Of a stretch of DNA of 34,548 nt, positions 9,148 through 17,687 are shown in pieces. Numbering within the stretch: position 1 is the first letter of the stretch; each line of letters opens with the position of its first letter. The position numbers and the translations under genes were made by a program. Source of the stretch: Prosthecobacter sp. (GTDB lineage: Bacteria; Verrucomicrobiota; Verrucomicrobiia; Verrucomicrobiales; Verrucomicrobiaceae); contig NZ_JAGRPF010000127.1 in NCBI RefSeq assembly GCF_020439865.1, forward strand, positions 1 to 34,548, given 5' to 3'. The notes under the pieces were generated by a model. The model saw nothing but the letters and a program-made list of their open reading frames with translations, was not told the origin of the DNA and did no database searches.

Positions 9148-9170
9148 AGGCAGGTGTTTTCAACCTGCCT
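9148..9170. repeat. Hairpin between lgt and the sigma gene
   Basis: A perfect 8-bp inverted repeat (AGGCAGGT at 9148-9155 with ACCTGCCT at 9163-9170) has a 7-nt loop and lies in an outer GGGAGGC/GCCTCCC pair (9145-9151 and 9174-9180). There is no U-tract on either strand. It is immediately upstream of the sigma start, so it could affect translation, or it may be a dispersed intergenic repeat. Confidence 0.55.
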
Positions 9171-9212
9171 AACGCCTCCCAGTTCGGTTTTCGTGTGTGG
9201 AAAAGCCGAAAA

Positions 9213-10160
9213 TCAGGCCTTCACCATGCCCTGTGGAGATTTGCCCCACTTCAGGCCGTAGCCGATGAACAATCCGCCGACGATGAACATGAACGTCGAA
9301 AAGAACTGGCCCTTGGTCAGGCCCAAGATGAGCGACGATCCGCTGTCCGGCTGGCGCACAAACTCGAGTGCGATGCGTGCGATGGCGTAGAAGATGAAAA
9401 ACAGTCCGGTGATGATGCCCTGGCGCATGCAGGGAAAGCGCAGACGCAGGAAAATAAGGATCGCACTCAGCAGCAGTCCTTCACCGAGTGCTTCGTAAAG
9501 CTGCGAGGGATGTCGCGGATGCAGAATCGTCTCCAATTCGGCACGCCCACCGCGATATTTCTCAAAGTAATCGATGATTTCCGGGCTGTGCTGCATGCCC
9601 TCGGGGATCAGTCCCGGCTGTCCACCTTGGCGATAGAAGTCCTCGTGCAGGAGTTCCGTTGGGAATTTCACCGCCCATGGCACGTTCGTCACCCGGCCAA
9701 ACAACTCGCCATTGATGAAGTTCGCGATGCGTCCGAGAAACACTCCGAGCGGTGCGCCGCACACGATGGAGTCACCGATGCCCGCCCATGAGATCTTGTG
9801 CTTCCACGCATACCAGCCGCAGAACAGTGTCGTGCCAGCGATGCCGCCATGGCTCGCCATGCCGCCCTGATTGAGCAGGAAAAACGTCCATGGCGCATGG
9901 ATGAACTCGTCGAAGTTGTATAGCACCATGTAGCCCAACCGGCCACCCAGCACGAGGCCGAAGAGTGACACCATCGTGATGAAATCCGCCACGGCGTCCG
10001 GTTTGATCTCACACAGTCCGCGCTTGGAGAGAAACAGCATCACCCGATACGTCAGGTAGAAGCCAAGCACATACGCCAGTCCGTACCAATGCACGGCGAT
10101 TTTGTCCGTGAATCGAATCACAAAAGGGCTCAGATCGTGCAGGTAATAGGCAAAGAACAT
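9213..10160 (-). CDS. lgt: Prolipoprotein diacylglyceryl transferase
   Basis: Inner-membrane enzyme that moves diacylglycerol from phosphatidylglycerol to the lipobox cysteine of prolipoproteins, the first step of lipoprotein maturation. About 315 residues with around seven hydrophobic segments. The family signature GRIANFINGELFG is at 143-155, HGG with its conserved histidine at 104-106, and the YEALGEG and RQPD blocks later. I start at ATG 10160 (MFFAYYLHDLSPFVIRF); ATG 10187 and TTG 10202 are in frame upstream but add polar residues not expected before the first membrane helix. It reads toward the sigma gene, 70 bp away across a hairpin. Its presence fits the predicted lipoproteins at 10354 and 24176. 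Confidence 0.95.
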   Translation of the reverse strand: MFFAYYLHDLSPFVIRFTDKIAVHWYGLAYVLGFYLTYRVMLFLSKRGLCEIKPDAVADFITMVSLFGLVLGGRLGYMVLYNFDEFIHAPWTFFLLNQGGMASHGGIAGTTLFCGWYAWKHKISWAGIGDSIVCGAPLGVFLGRIANFINGELFGRVTNVPWAVKFPTELLHEDFYRQGGQPGLIPEGMQHSPEIIDYFEKYRGGRAELETILHPRHPSQLYEALGEGLLLSAILIFLRLRFPCMRQGIITGLFFIFYAIARIALEFVRQPDSGSSLILGLTKGQFFSTFMFIVGGLFIGYGLKWGKSPQGMVKA

Positions 10161-10353
10161 TCCTTCACGCTTGGACGGGACCCGCATTCGCACAAGGAAC
10201 AAAATGTACCTTTGCCGCCAATCACCGCAGATGACTGGTGGCTCTGGATGGAAAGGCGAAATGCATCGGTGAGGCTGTTGATCCGAATTAAACCATCGGG
10301 AGGTTTTGCGAATCCCACGGATGCGCTATGCTGGGAAAATGAAAGGAATCGCG

Positions 10354-10944
10354 ATGGCATTCCAAGCAAGCCGGCTGCTTTGCGCGCTGGGGCTGACAGC
10401 CTGTCATCACACCCGGGTGACATCTGTGGAGGAGGTGCGGAAAGCGTTTCCTGTGACCCATCAGCGATTGGTGGTGAGCGTGGCGGAGCAGATGCTGGTG
10501 ACGTTTGACCGGGACCAGCCGAAACGGTTGTATCCGGTGAGCACTTCACGATTTGGTGTGGGCAACAAGCGGGGATCCTACAAGACGCCGTTGGGACGAA
10601 TGGAGGTGGTTGAGATCGTGGGCAAGGGACTCCCGGCGGGAGCGAAGCTGAAGGCCCGTCAACCGACGGGGGAAGTTGTGCCGGTGGACGCTCCCGGGCG
10701 TGATCCGATCGTGACCCGCGTGCTGCGTCTGCGTGGCTTGGAACGGCAAAATGAGTGGGCACTGGACCGGGCGATCTACATCCACGGCACGCCGGAGGAA
10801 TCGAAGCTGAAAACTCCGGCGTCCTATGGTTGTGTGCGGATGGCTTCTGCGGACATCATCGCTTTGTGCAAATGGGTGAAGGTTGGGGCGCGGGTGGACA
10901 TCGTGCTCGGGAAGTTGCCGTCTCCGGAGCAATTGTCGCCATGA
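10354..10944 (+). CDS. L,D-transpeptidase (YkuD) lipoprotein
   Basis: Exported YkuD-domain enzyme expected to form 3-3 peptidoglycan crosslinks or attach proteins to peptidoglycan. From ATG 10354 the product begins MAFQASRLLCALGLTAC, a short lipoprotein signal with lipobox LTAC (Cys17). This start has AAAGGA six bases upstream, the best ribosome-binding site nearby; ATG 10339 and ATG/TTG further up (10321, 10306) are alternatives. The catalytic block is H144-G...S-Y-G-C160-V-R162 (IHGTPEESKL, then SYGCVRM), matching the HX(14-17)[ST]HGC pattern except that Tyr replaces the usual His before Gly. Earlier parts (LVVSVAEQMLVTF and the SYKTPLGRM substrate strand) also fit. About 196 residues. Confidence 0.9.
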   Translation: MAFQASRLLCALGLTACHHTRVTSVEEVRKAFPVTHQRLVVSVAEQMLVTFDRDQPKRLYPVSTSRFGVGNKRGSYKTPLGRMEVVEIVGKGLPAGAKLKARQPTGEVVPVDAPGRDPIVTRVLRLRGLERQNEWALDRAIYIHGTPEESKLKTPASYGCVRMASADIIALCKWVKVGARVDIVLGKLPSPEQLSP

Positions 10945-11034
10945 AGTGACACCGGAGACGGGCTTGAGGGAAGAAGGGATTGAGATATGAATGGGGTGTC
11001 GTAATGAGCGAGGTCCGCCATTCCACAGATACGC

Positions 11035-13227
11035 ATGTCCAAACCCATCCTGAAGCGTCGTCAGATTCTGAAAACCGTCGCACTGACGGTTTTTGGCACG
11101 TTAGTGGCGTGGTACGTGGGGGCGATCTTGAGCTTTGCCTTCAGCTCCTACGGCTTTAACAACCGCTTTTCCGAGGTGGCGGTTCAACACCATTGGTGGT
11201 TCCTCGTGTGGAGCAATCTGGTCGTGCTCAAAGGTTACTTCCTGGTGGCGGCGGGCTACGTGGCAGTGATTTATCCCTTGGTGCGGATGTGGGGCAGCGT
11301 GCGGTCTTTTGAGCGCTGGGGGGTGGTATGGCGCACGCTTCTCTTTGCCGGGCTGTTGTACGGGTTTTTCATCGTGAAGCTGATGCTGGCGAAGCCGTTT
11401 TTTGGGGACTATAGCTACCTGCTGGGCTGGTATGACGCCCTAGGCCGCTTGTTTGGCACGGGCGTGCAGGATGCGGTGCATGTCTTGATTGCGCATGTTT
11501 TCCCTTTGACCGCCATCGTGGCGGCGTCGGGGTTCTATCTCTTTGAGCTGCGCCGGTGGTTCGCAGGTGCAGCTCGACCGCTGCTCTTTAGCATCGGGTC
11601 TGTCGCAGGCATCCTGGCGCTGCTGGTGGTGAGCGGGTATGGCGTGGGCCATGTGCCGGCTGAAGGTGAACTGGCGGGCGGCAAGAAGCGTCCGAAGAAT
11701 ATCGTGATTCTAGGGTCCGACTCTTTGCGCGCTGATCATCTTTCCTGCAACGGCTATCACCGTCTGACATCGCCGAACATCGATCGAATTGCGGCGAAGG
11801 GAGTGAATTTTCAACGCTGTCTGACGCCGATCGCCTCGACGCTGGAATCTCTCACCAGCATGTTTTCCTCGCAGTATCCCCACACCCACGGGGTGCGGCA
11901 CATGTTCCCGAACCGGGCGATGGTGGATCACGCCAACCGTGAAGCGCCGTCGCTAGGCGCTGAGCTGCAACGGCGTGGTTATGACACGGCGGTGATCGGC
12001 GACTGGTGCGCCTGCGGCTTCACCGAACTGCCGATGGGATTCAAGGACATCATCGTCTCCGACTTCGACAACTTCCGCGTGTACATGAGCGAGGCGGTGT
12101 TCCTGCATCATCAGATCCTGCCGCTGTTCTTCGACAATCGCGTGGGACACATGCTGTTCCCAAAGCTCAAATCGTTCGCCAACTACATGACGCCGGAGGT
12201 CGTCACTGACCAGGTCATTGACCGTCTCAAGCAACGTGCCGCCGACCGGAAACCGTTTCTGTTGTTTGGCTACTATTCCTGCACGCACCTGCCGTATAAA
12301 ACGCCGACACATTACGCGAGACTTTGGACAGATCCCAAATACGCCGGGCCGCACAAACACGAACTGGCACTGAACGTGGACCAGTTCATCGGCGGCACGG
12401 ACATCAATGAGAAGTGGAGCAAGCTTCCGAGGCAGGAGGTGGAGCAGATTACAGCTTTGTATGACGGCTGTGTGCGCATGTTCGACGACTCCGTGGGTCG
12501 TGTGGTGGCGGAACTCGAGAAGCAGGGGTTGATGGATGACACGATCATTCTCATCACAGGGGACCACGGGGACGACCTCTTTGAGCCAAACTGCACCTTC
12601 GGCCACGGAACCACTTTCAACGGCGGGGATCAGGCCAACCACGTTCCTGCCATCTTCCACATTCCAGGCGTCGATCAGCCGCAGCGTCATTCGCAGATCG
12701 CGCGCACGCTCGATTTCGTGCCGACGCTGCTCGACCTCGTTGGTGTTCCTCCTGAACCACATTTTGAGGGAGCGAGTCTGGCACCGGTCATTCGCGGAGA
12801 GAAGCAAAGCCTCGACCTCGCCTTCTATGGCGAAAGCAGCTATCTTTTTTTCAAACGCACCATTCCGGGCGAGGAGCCTCTCTTCATCCCTCCCATGGAT
12901 GAAACCACATTCATCGACCCGGACTTCGATTTTCATTTTGTGCTCAAGGACAAGTTTCAGGAGGCGGTGCTTAAAACAAAGGAGCACTGTGTTCGAACCG
13001 AACGCTTTAAATACATCCGCACGCCCGGAGTGCATCACTCGATCGAACGTCTGTTTGATTTGCGGGAGGATCCTCATTGCGAGCGTGATGTGAAGTTGCG
13101 TTATCCGGAGGTGAAGGCGCGCCTTGCCGCCGCCATGGATCGGTGGCTGACCACTCATCAGCAGAGCACGACGGCAGAGATCTACGGCATACTCGGCGAG
13201 GACAACCTTCAGCCCACAGCACCATGA
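11035..13227 (+). CDS. Membrane-anchored sulfatase-fold enzyme without FGly motif
   Basis: 730-residue alkaline-phosphatase-superfamily protein. About five membrane helices lie in residues 13-200, then a sulfatase-type domain (about 220-715) faces the periplasm. Metal-site elements are ILGSDSLRADHLSCNGY (D229, D234), LITGDHGDDLFE and GHGTTF. The segment aligned with the sulfatase CxPSR signature, just before QYPHTHG, is T269-L-E-S272-L in PIASTLESLTSM. There is no Cys/Ser-x-Pro-Ser-Arg to be oxidised to formylglycine, and Thr269 sits at the nucleophile position, as in LtaS/EptA-type phosphotransferases. Five N-terminal helices also resemble those enzymes. The substrate may therefore be a phosphodiester rather than a sulfate ester; this is inference. 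Its stop overlaps the next gene's ATG by 4 bp. Confidence 0.85.
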   Translation: MSKPILKRRQILKTVALTVFGTLVAWYVGAILSFAFSSYGFNNRFSEVAVQHHWWFLVWSNLVVLKGYFLVAAGYVAVIYPLVRMWGSVRSFERWGVVWRTLLFAGLLYGFFIVKLMLAKPFFGDYSYLLGWYDALGRLFGTGVQDAVHVLIAHVFPLTAIVAASGFYLFELRRWFAGAARPLLFSIGSVAGILALLVVSGYGVGHVPAEGELAGGKKRPKNIVILGSDSLRADHLSCNGYHRLTSPNIDRIAAKGVNFQRCLTPIASTLESLTSMFSSQYPHTHGVRHMFPNRAMVDHANREAPSLGAELQRRGYDTAVIGDWCACGFTELPMGFKDIIVSDFDNFRVYMSEAVFLHHQILPLFFDNRVGHMLFPKLKSFANYMTPEVVTDQVIDRLKQRAADRKPFLLFGYYSCTHLPYKTPTHYARLWTDPKYAGPHKHELALNVDQFIGGTDINEKWSKLPRQEVEQITALYDGCVRMFDDSVGRVVAELEKQGLMDDTIILITGDHGDDLFEPNCTFGHGTTFNGGDQANHVPAIFHIPGVDQPQRHSQIARTLDFVPTLLDLVGVPPEPHFEGASLAPVIRGEKQSLDLAFYGESSYLFFKRTIPGEEPLFIPPMDETTFIDPDFDFHFVLKDKFQEAVLKTKEHCVRTERFKYIRTPGVHHSIERLFDLREDPHCERDVKLRYPEVKARLAAAMDRWLTTHQQSTTAEIYGILGEDNLQPTAP

Positions 13228-13628
13228 ATGACGCCGATCTGCCGCATCTCGTCATCGGGGCCTGTATGAATGTTCATCGTGCCTTGGGGCCGGGCTTGTT
13301 ACGGGATGCCTATGATGAGTGTCTGGCCATCGAACTGCGGGAAATGGAATTCGATTTCAAACGCAACTTGCCTCTGCAGTTCGACTACCATGGCCGTCGC
13401 GTGAAGACGGGAGCCTACCTCGATTTTGTCATCGGCGGGGTGCTGCTGTTGTTGGTTCGATCGCAAGAGGATGTTTCGAAGCGGGAGCAGCAGGAGCTCG
13501 AATCCAAAGTGAAACTGGGCCGGTTTAAGGCCGGACTGCTCGTCAATTTCAATGTCAGCAGCCTGCGGAAGGGGATTCATCAGGTTACCGTGAAGCGCCG
13601 CGAGGTGCCCCAGGGAGGGGTGGCCTGA
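13224..13628 (+). CDS. GxxExxY family protein
   Basis: 134-residue small protein of the GxxExxY family (PDDEXK-like fold, no established biochemical role). It starts at ATG 13224, overlapping the sulfatase-like gene by ATGA, so translation is probably coupled; an in-frame ATG at 13143 lies inside that gene and is unlikely. Family traits are IGACMNVHRALGPGLLRDAYDECLAIEL near the N-terminus, the QFDYHG..VKTGAYLDFVI strand and the C-terminal GLLVNFNVSSLRKGI. The naming Glu of GxxExxY is Arg here (GLLRDAY), and LRSQE replaces the more usual IELK-type strand. The family is frequent in Verrucomicrobiota, Bacteroidota and Planctomycetota. Cytoplasmic; function unknown. Confidence 0.88.
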   Translation: MNDADLPHLVIGACMNVHRALGPGLLRDAYDECLAIELREMEFDFKRNLPLQFDYHGRRVKTGAYLDFVIGGVLLLLVRSQEDVSKREQQELESKVKLGRFKAGLLVNFNVSSLRKGIHQVTVKRREVPQGGVA

Positions 13629-13759
13629 CGAGCGGGGGCCCGCTGTTGGGGCTTCTAATCCCAAATGGGGGGTGAAAAAGGGATCGGTAAGGGATTGAGA
13701 TATTTTATCTTTATGCCTGGATTGTGAAAAAGTCGCTTTTTCGTGGCGTTTTCCCGGCC

Positions 13760-16252
13760 ATGAAGAATCCCTTCTTGTTTCCAGTCATAGCTCTCAGTTT
13801 GCTTTCCTACCCTGCTTTTGCCGCAAGCAAATCGGATACGGCGGCGGCGGCCAAAGAGATTGATTCCATTCTCGCCAAGGACTGGGCGGCCAATAAACTT
13901 AAAGGCAATCCTGCCACCGACGACAACACTTTCGTCCGTCGCATTTACTTGGACGTCATCGGCCGCATCCCGACGACGCGCGAAACGGAAGAGTTCCTTG
14001 CTTCCAAGGACGCTGACAAGCGCGCAAAGCTGATCGACAAACTCCTCGCTTCCGAGGCCTATGTTCAGCATTTCTTCAACTACTGGGCTGATGTGCTGCG
14101 TCTGACCACGAATGGCAATCAGACAGGCGCGATCACCGGTGCAGCCTATGCGAACTTCGTCAAAGAAAGCCTCCGCGAGAACAAGCCCTACGATCAGTTT
14201 GTTCGTGACATGGTGGCTGCTCAGGGCAAGGCCTGGGACAATGGTGCCATCGGCTACTACATGCGCGACCGCGGCATGCCGCTGGACAACATGGCCAACA
14301 CCGTGCGCGTCTTTCTGGGAACCCGTATTGAGTGTGCTCAGTGTCACAATCACCCATTCGACAAATGGTCGCAGATGCAGTTCTACCAAATGGCCGCCTT
14401 TACCTACGGCGTTCAGACGCAGGATTACTACGGAGACACGATGGACGGAGTCCGTGATCTGCTAAAGGAGAAGGAAGATGCCGCTCGTGCAGCTATCAAG
14501 GAACCGCAGCGTCCCCAGCGTGTGAGGCCCGACCGCAAGATGACCAAAGAGCAGATTGCTGAGCTGGAAAAGGACTACACCCGTCAGATGAAGGAATACG
14601 AGCAGAAGATGGTGGTGGTGAACAAGCAGCGCAACGAAGCGCGTGAAAAGCTCCGCAAGGAACAGCGCAGCTATCAGGAAGCCATGACTGATGTGCGCAA
14701 CACCATGCGCTACACCTCGGTCAGCAACCGTGACCGCCAGCCGACTCTCCCACACGACTACCAGTACAGCGATGCCAAGCCGAAGTCTTCGGTCGCTCCT
14801 GTTGCGATGATGGGCCATGCCTGCGAAGCCCTCCCGGGCGAGACGCAACTTCAGGCTTATGCACGTTGGATGACCAGTCCGCAGAATCCGCGCTTTACCA
14901 CGGTCATCGCCAACCGCCTTTGGAAGCGTGTCTTTGGTCTCGCCTTGATCGAGCCGCTCGACGAACTCATGGACACGAGCACCCCGATGCTTCCTGAAAT
15001 GGAAAAGCAGATCGAGAAGCTTGTCGTGGATCTCAAATACGACATGAAGGCGGTGCTGCGTGTTCTCTACAACACCAAGACGTATCAGGCTCAGGTGACA
15101 CGGCAGGAACATGCTCCTGGCGAAGTTTATCATTTCACCGGCCCGCTGCTCCGTCGAATGAGCGCCGAGCAGATGTGGGATTCATTTGTCACGCTGATTA
15201 ATCCCAGCCCGGACATGATCAATCAGGCCAATCGTGACGCCATGGAGCAGCGTATCCTCCAGGCCAAGAAAATCGCAGACAGCATTGACGCTCTGTCAGC
15301 GGAAGAGGCTCTCGCGGGGCTTAAAAAGGCCGCCGAGGTTTACGGTAGAAATCGGGCCCGCACGGACGAGCAGCAGAAGCTGTATTCCGAGGCTCGCACC
15401 GCCTACAAAGAGGCTGCTGACGAGGCCGATGCCATGCCGGATGGTCCGGCCAAGCAAGCAGCTCTGGCCAAGGCGAGCGCTTTGGAGCAGAAGTACAAGG
15501 ACATCCGTAATGAGGTGAACCGGATCCAGGGCGAAGGCCGCCGGGTGACCTATGCCGAGGTCATTGGAGCCGGACAGAAGAAGCTCTATGAGAAAGTCAC
15601 CGGAAAGCCCTTCCAAACCGTTGCCTTGAACACTAAAGGTTCACCGGTTGGCGCTGATGATGCGCCGGTCATGTCGAGCGGCGGTGATATGATGATGATG
15701 ACGAGCAGCGGCAAGGCCGAAAAAGTCGTGATTCCTGGTTATGACCGTAGAGAGCTTACCAAGGAAGAGCGTCAGGCCATCTCTGACAAGATCCGGGCTG
15801 CGTTGAAGGAAGAGGCAGACTTCTTCGGAATCCCAGAGAAAGAGCAGCGCTCCTACATCAGCGCACGCGAAAACATCAATCGCCGGTATGTGCGTGCGGC
15901 CGAAGAGCAAAGCCCCGCGCCGCGTGGCCATTACTTGCGCGAGTTCGGTCAGAGTGATCGTGAGACGATCGAGAACGCCAACAACGATGCCAGCGTGCCG
16001 CAGGCGCTCGCCATGATGAATGGATCGCTCCTGCCCGACATCCTCAGCAAGTACAGCCAGTTGATGCTCACGGTGAACAAGGCGCAGTATCCGGACGACA
16101 AGGTCGAGGCCGCCTACATGACCGTTCTCTCCCGCAAGCCGTCCACTGCCGAGAAGCAGGTCTGGCTCAAGGCTCAGGACGAGGGGCTGAATAGCATGGA
16201 GGATCTTGTTTTCGCCCTCCTCAACACCCAGCAGTTTATTTTCATTCAGTAA
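13760..16252 (+). CDS. DUF1549/DUF1553 (planctomycete-cytochrome-type) protein
   Basis: About 830-residue exported protein. ATG 13760 gives a clean signal peptide (MKNPFLFPVIALSLLSYPAFA); an upstream GTG at 13724 would add 12 residues. DUF1549 spans about 25-230 (FVRRIYLDVIGRIPTTRETEEFL, NYWADVLR, KPYDQFVRDM) and includes a CxxCH motif, C192-A-Q-C195-H196, in ECAQCHNHPFDKW, which could bind heme c or a metal. Charged coiled-coil segments follow (about 235-325 and again near 500-600). DUF1553 occupies much of the rest (RFTTVIANRLWKRVFGLALIEPLDEL, TYQ.QVTRQE) and ends with LLNTQQFIFIQ. Such proteins are almost always encoded beside DUF1501 proteins, as here (38 bp gap). Role unproven; polysaccharide or redox functions have been suggested for the family. 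Confidence 0.92.
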   Translation: MKNPFLFPVIALSLLSYPAFAASKSDTAAAAKEIDSILAKDWAANKLKGNPATDDNTFVRRIYLDVIGRIPTTRETEEFLASKDADKRAKLIDKLLASEAYVQHFFNYWADVLRLTTNGNQTGAITGAAYANFVKESLRENKPYDQFVRDMVAAQGKAWDNGAIGYYMRDRGMPLDNMANTVRVFLGTRIECAQCHNHPFDKWSQMQFYQMAAFTYGVQTQDYYGDTMDGVRDLLKEKEDAARAAIKEPQRPQRVRPDRKMTKEQIAELEKDYTRQMKEYEQKMVVVNKQRNEAREKLRKEQRSYQEAMTDVRNTMRYTSVSNRDRQPTLPHDYQYSDAKPKSSVAPVAMMGHACEALPGETQLQAYARWMTSPQNPRFTTVIANRLWKRVFGLALIEPLDELMDTSTPMLPEMEKQIEKLVVDLKYDMKAVLRVLYNTKTYQAQVTRQEHAPGEVYHFTGPLLRRMSAEQMWDSFVTLINPSPDMINQANRDAMEQRILQAKKIADSIDALSAEEALAGLKKAAEVYGRNRARTDEQQKLYSEARTAYKEAADEADAMPDGPAKQAALAKASALEQKYKDIRNEVNRIQGEGRRVTYAEVIGAGQKKLYEKVTGKPFQTVALNTKGSPVGADDAPVMSSGGDMMMMTSSGKAEKVVIPGYDRRELTKEERQAISDKIRAALKEEADFFGIPEKEQRSYISARENINRRYVRAAEEQSPAPRGHYLREFGQSDRETIENANNDASVPQALAMMNGSLLPDILSKYSQLMLTVNKAQYPDDKVEAAYMTVLSRKPSTAEKQVWLKAQDEGLNSMEDLVFALLNTQQFIFIQ

Positions 16253-16290
16253 GACAACACACACCAAAGCCAACAACACGCGCACCTCCC

Positions 16291-17598
16291 ATGAAACAGG
16301 AACTCGCCTCCAAACTCCTCCGCTCCGGTGAAATCAGCCGTCGCGACTTCGCCGCCAAGACTGCCTCATCGCTGCTCGGCGTGGGGTTGCTTGGCAACTC
16401 GCTCACCAGCAAGTCCTTCGCAGCCTTTGAAGGCTCGTCGAAGCTCAAGCAGGCGGCCACGGCCAAGAACGTGATCTACCTCTACATGGGTGGCGGTCAG
16501 TCGCACATGGACACCTGGGATCCGAAGGTGGGCGTCGAAACTGCCGGCCCGACCAAGCCGATCAAGACCAGCGCGGACGGTGTGCGCATTTCCGAGTATT
16601 TGCCCCTTACGGCGCAGCAGATGCATCATGGCACGGTCATCAATTCGCTTTCCTCCACTCAGGGGGCGCACGAGCAGGGTAACTACATGATGCACACCAG
16701 CTACGAGCTGCGTGGCACCATCCGTCATCCTGCCATGGGCGCCTGGCTGAACGTCTTCCAAGGTGGCGGCAACAGCACTCTGCCGAACTTCGTTTTCGTT
16801 GGCAATGACAGCCGTCACCCCGGTGCCGGTTTCTTCCCCGCCGCCCAGGCCCCGTTGTTTGTCAGCAATCCGGAAAACGGCCTCAAGAACATCAAGAACA
16901 ATGTGCCTGAGGACAAGTTCATGGCCCGCATGAAGCTCGCCGATGAACTCGACAAAGACTTCCACAAGACCTTCCCTCATCGCAACGTCAACGCCTACGC
17001 CGACATGTACGATGATGCGATGGCCATGATGAAGTCTGAGGACCTCAAGGCATTCGACCTCAGCGAAGAGCCGGGTGAACTCCGTGCCGCCTACGGCAAG
17101 GAAGCATTCGGTCAGGGCTGCCTGCTTGCCCGTCGTCTCGTGGAGCGCGGTGTGCGTTTCGTCGAAGTTTCCCTCGGTGGCTGGGACACGCACAACGCCA
17201 ACTTCGTCGCCGTTCCGGAACGTTGCGAAACGCTCGACAAGGGCCTCGCCACCCTCATCTCCGACCTTCATAACCGCGGACTGCTTGAGGACACCCTCAT
17301 TGTGCTGACCTCGGAGTTCGGACGCACGCCGGACATTAACCAGAACGCCGGACGCGATCACTATCCGAAGGCCTTCTCCGCCGTCATGTTCGGCGGTGGT
17401 GTCAAAGGTGGCTACACCTACGGCAAGACCGACAAGGAAGGTCGCGAAGTCGTCGAGAACAAGGTCAAGATCCAGGACTTCAACGCCTCGATCGCCTACG
17501 CCCTTGGCCTGCCGCTCGACCACGTCATCTACAGCCCCAGCAAGCGTCCGTTCACAATTGCGGACAAGGGCCAGCCGGTCACTGATCTCTTCGCTTAA
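16291..17598 (+). CDS. Tat-exported DUF1501 protein
   Basis: 435-residue protein with a twin-arginine signal (SRRDFAAKT, then ASSLLGVGLLGNSL) predicting folded export. DUF1501 covers most of the mature protein: VIYLYMGGGQSHMDTWDPK at the start, VSLGGWDTHNANF in the middle, and SEFGRTPDINQNAGRDHYPKAF near the end. The His/Asp-rich blocks (SHMDTWD, GWDTH, GRDHYP) suggest a metal site; DUF1501 is related to the alkaline phosphatase/sulfatase superfamily, so a hydrolase role is plausible but unproven. It follows its usual DUF1549/1553 partner by 38 bp and ends 28 bp before a strong terminator, so the two form a likely bicistronic unit. Confidence 0.94.
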   Translation: MKQELASKLLRSGEISRRDFAAKTASSLLGVGLLGNSLTSKSFAAFEGSSKLKQAATAKNVIYLYMGGGQSHMDTWDPKVGVETAGPTKPIKTSADGVRISEYLPLTAQQMHHGTVINSLSSTQGAHEQGNYMMHTSYELRGTIRHPAMGAWLNVFQGGGNSTLPNFVFVGNDSRHPGAGFFPAAQAPLFVSNPENGLKNIKNNVPEDKFMARMKLADELDKDFHKTFPHRNVNAYADMYDDAMAMMKSEDLKAFDLSEEPGELRAAYGKEAFGQGCLLARRLVERGVRFVEVSLGGWDTHNANFVAVPERCETLDKGLATLISDLHNRGLLEDTLIVLTSEFGRTPDINQNAGRDHYPKAFSAVMFGGGVKGGYTYGKTDKEGREVVENKVKIQDFNASIAYALGLPLDHVIYSPSKRPFTIADKGQPVTDLFA

Positions 17599-17626
17599 GC
17601 GACGGCCGATCTCGCTTCATTACACG

Positions 17627-17660
17627 CACGCGACGCCTCACCAGCGTCGCGTGTTTTTTT
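17627..17660 (+). terminator. Intrinsic terminator after the DUF1501 gene
   Basis: A perfect 10-bp stem (CACGCGACGC at 17627-17636 with GCGTCGCGTG at 17644-17653) has a 7-nt loop and is followed directly by seven T (17654-17660). It is a textbook rho-independent terminator on the + strand. There is no equivalent T-run on the - strand for moaC. Confidence 0.95.
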
Positions 17661-17687
17661 GTGGGTCTGGAAGGCAGTGAAACGAAT

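Noticed and set aside
9143..9163. Upstream TTG start for the sigma factor
   Set aside because: The extra codons lie in a perfect hairpin repeat, TTG is a rare start, and the sigma region 2 fold does not need them.
16366..17523. A 385-codon ORF on the - strand within the DUF1501 gene
   Set aside because: Antisense shadow; the + frame has the Tat signal and full DUF1501 motifs.
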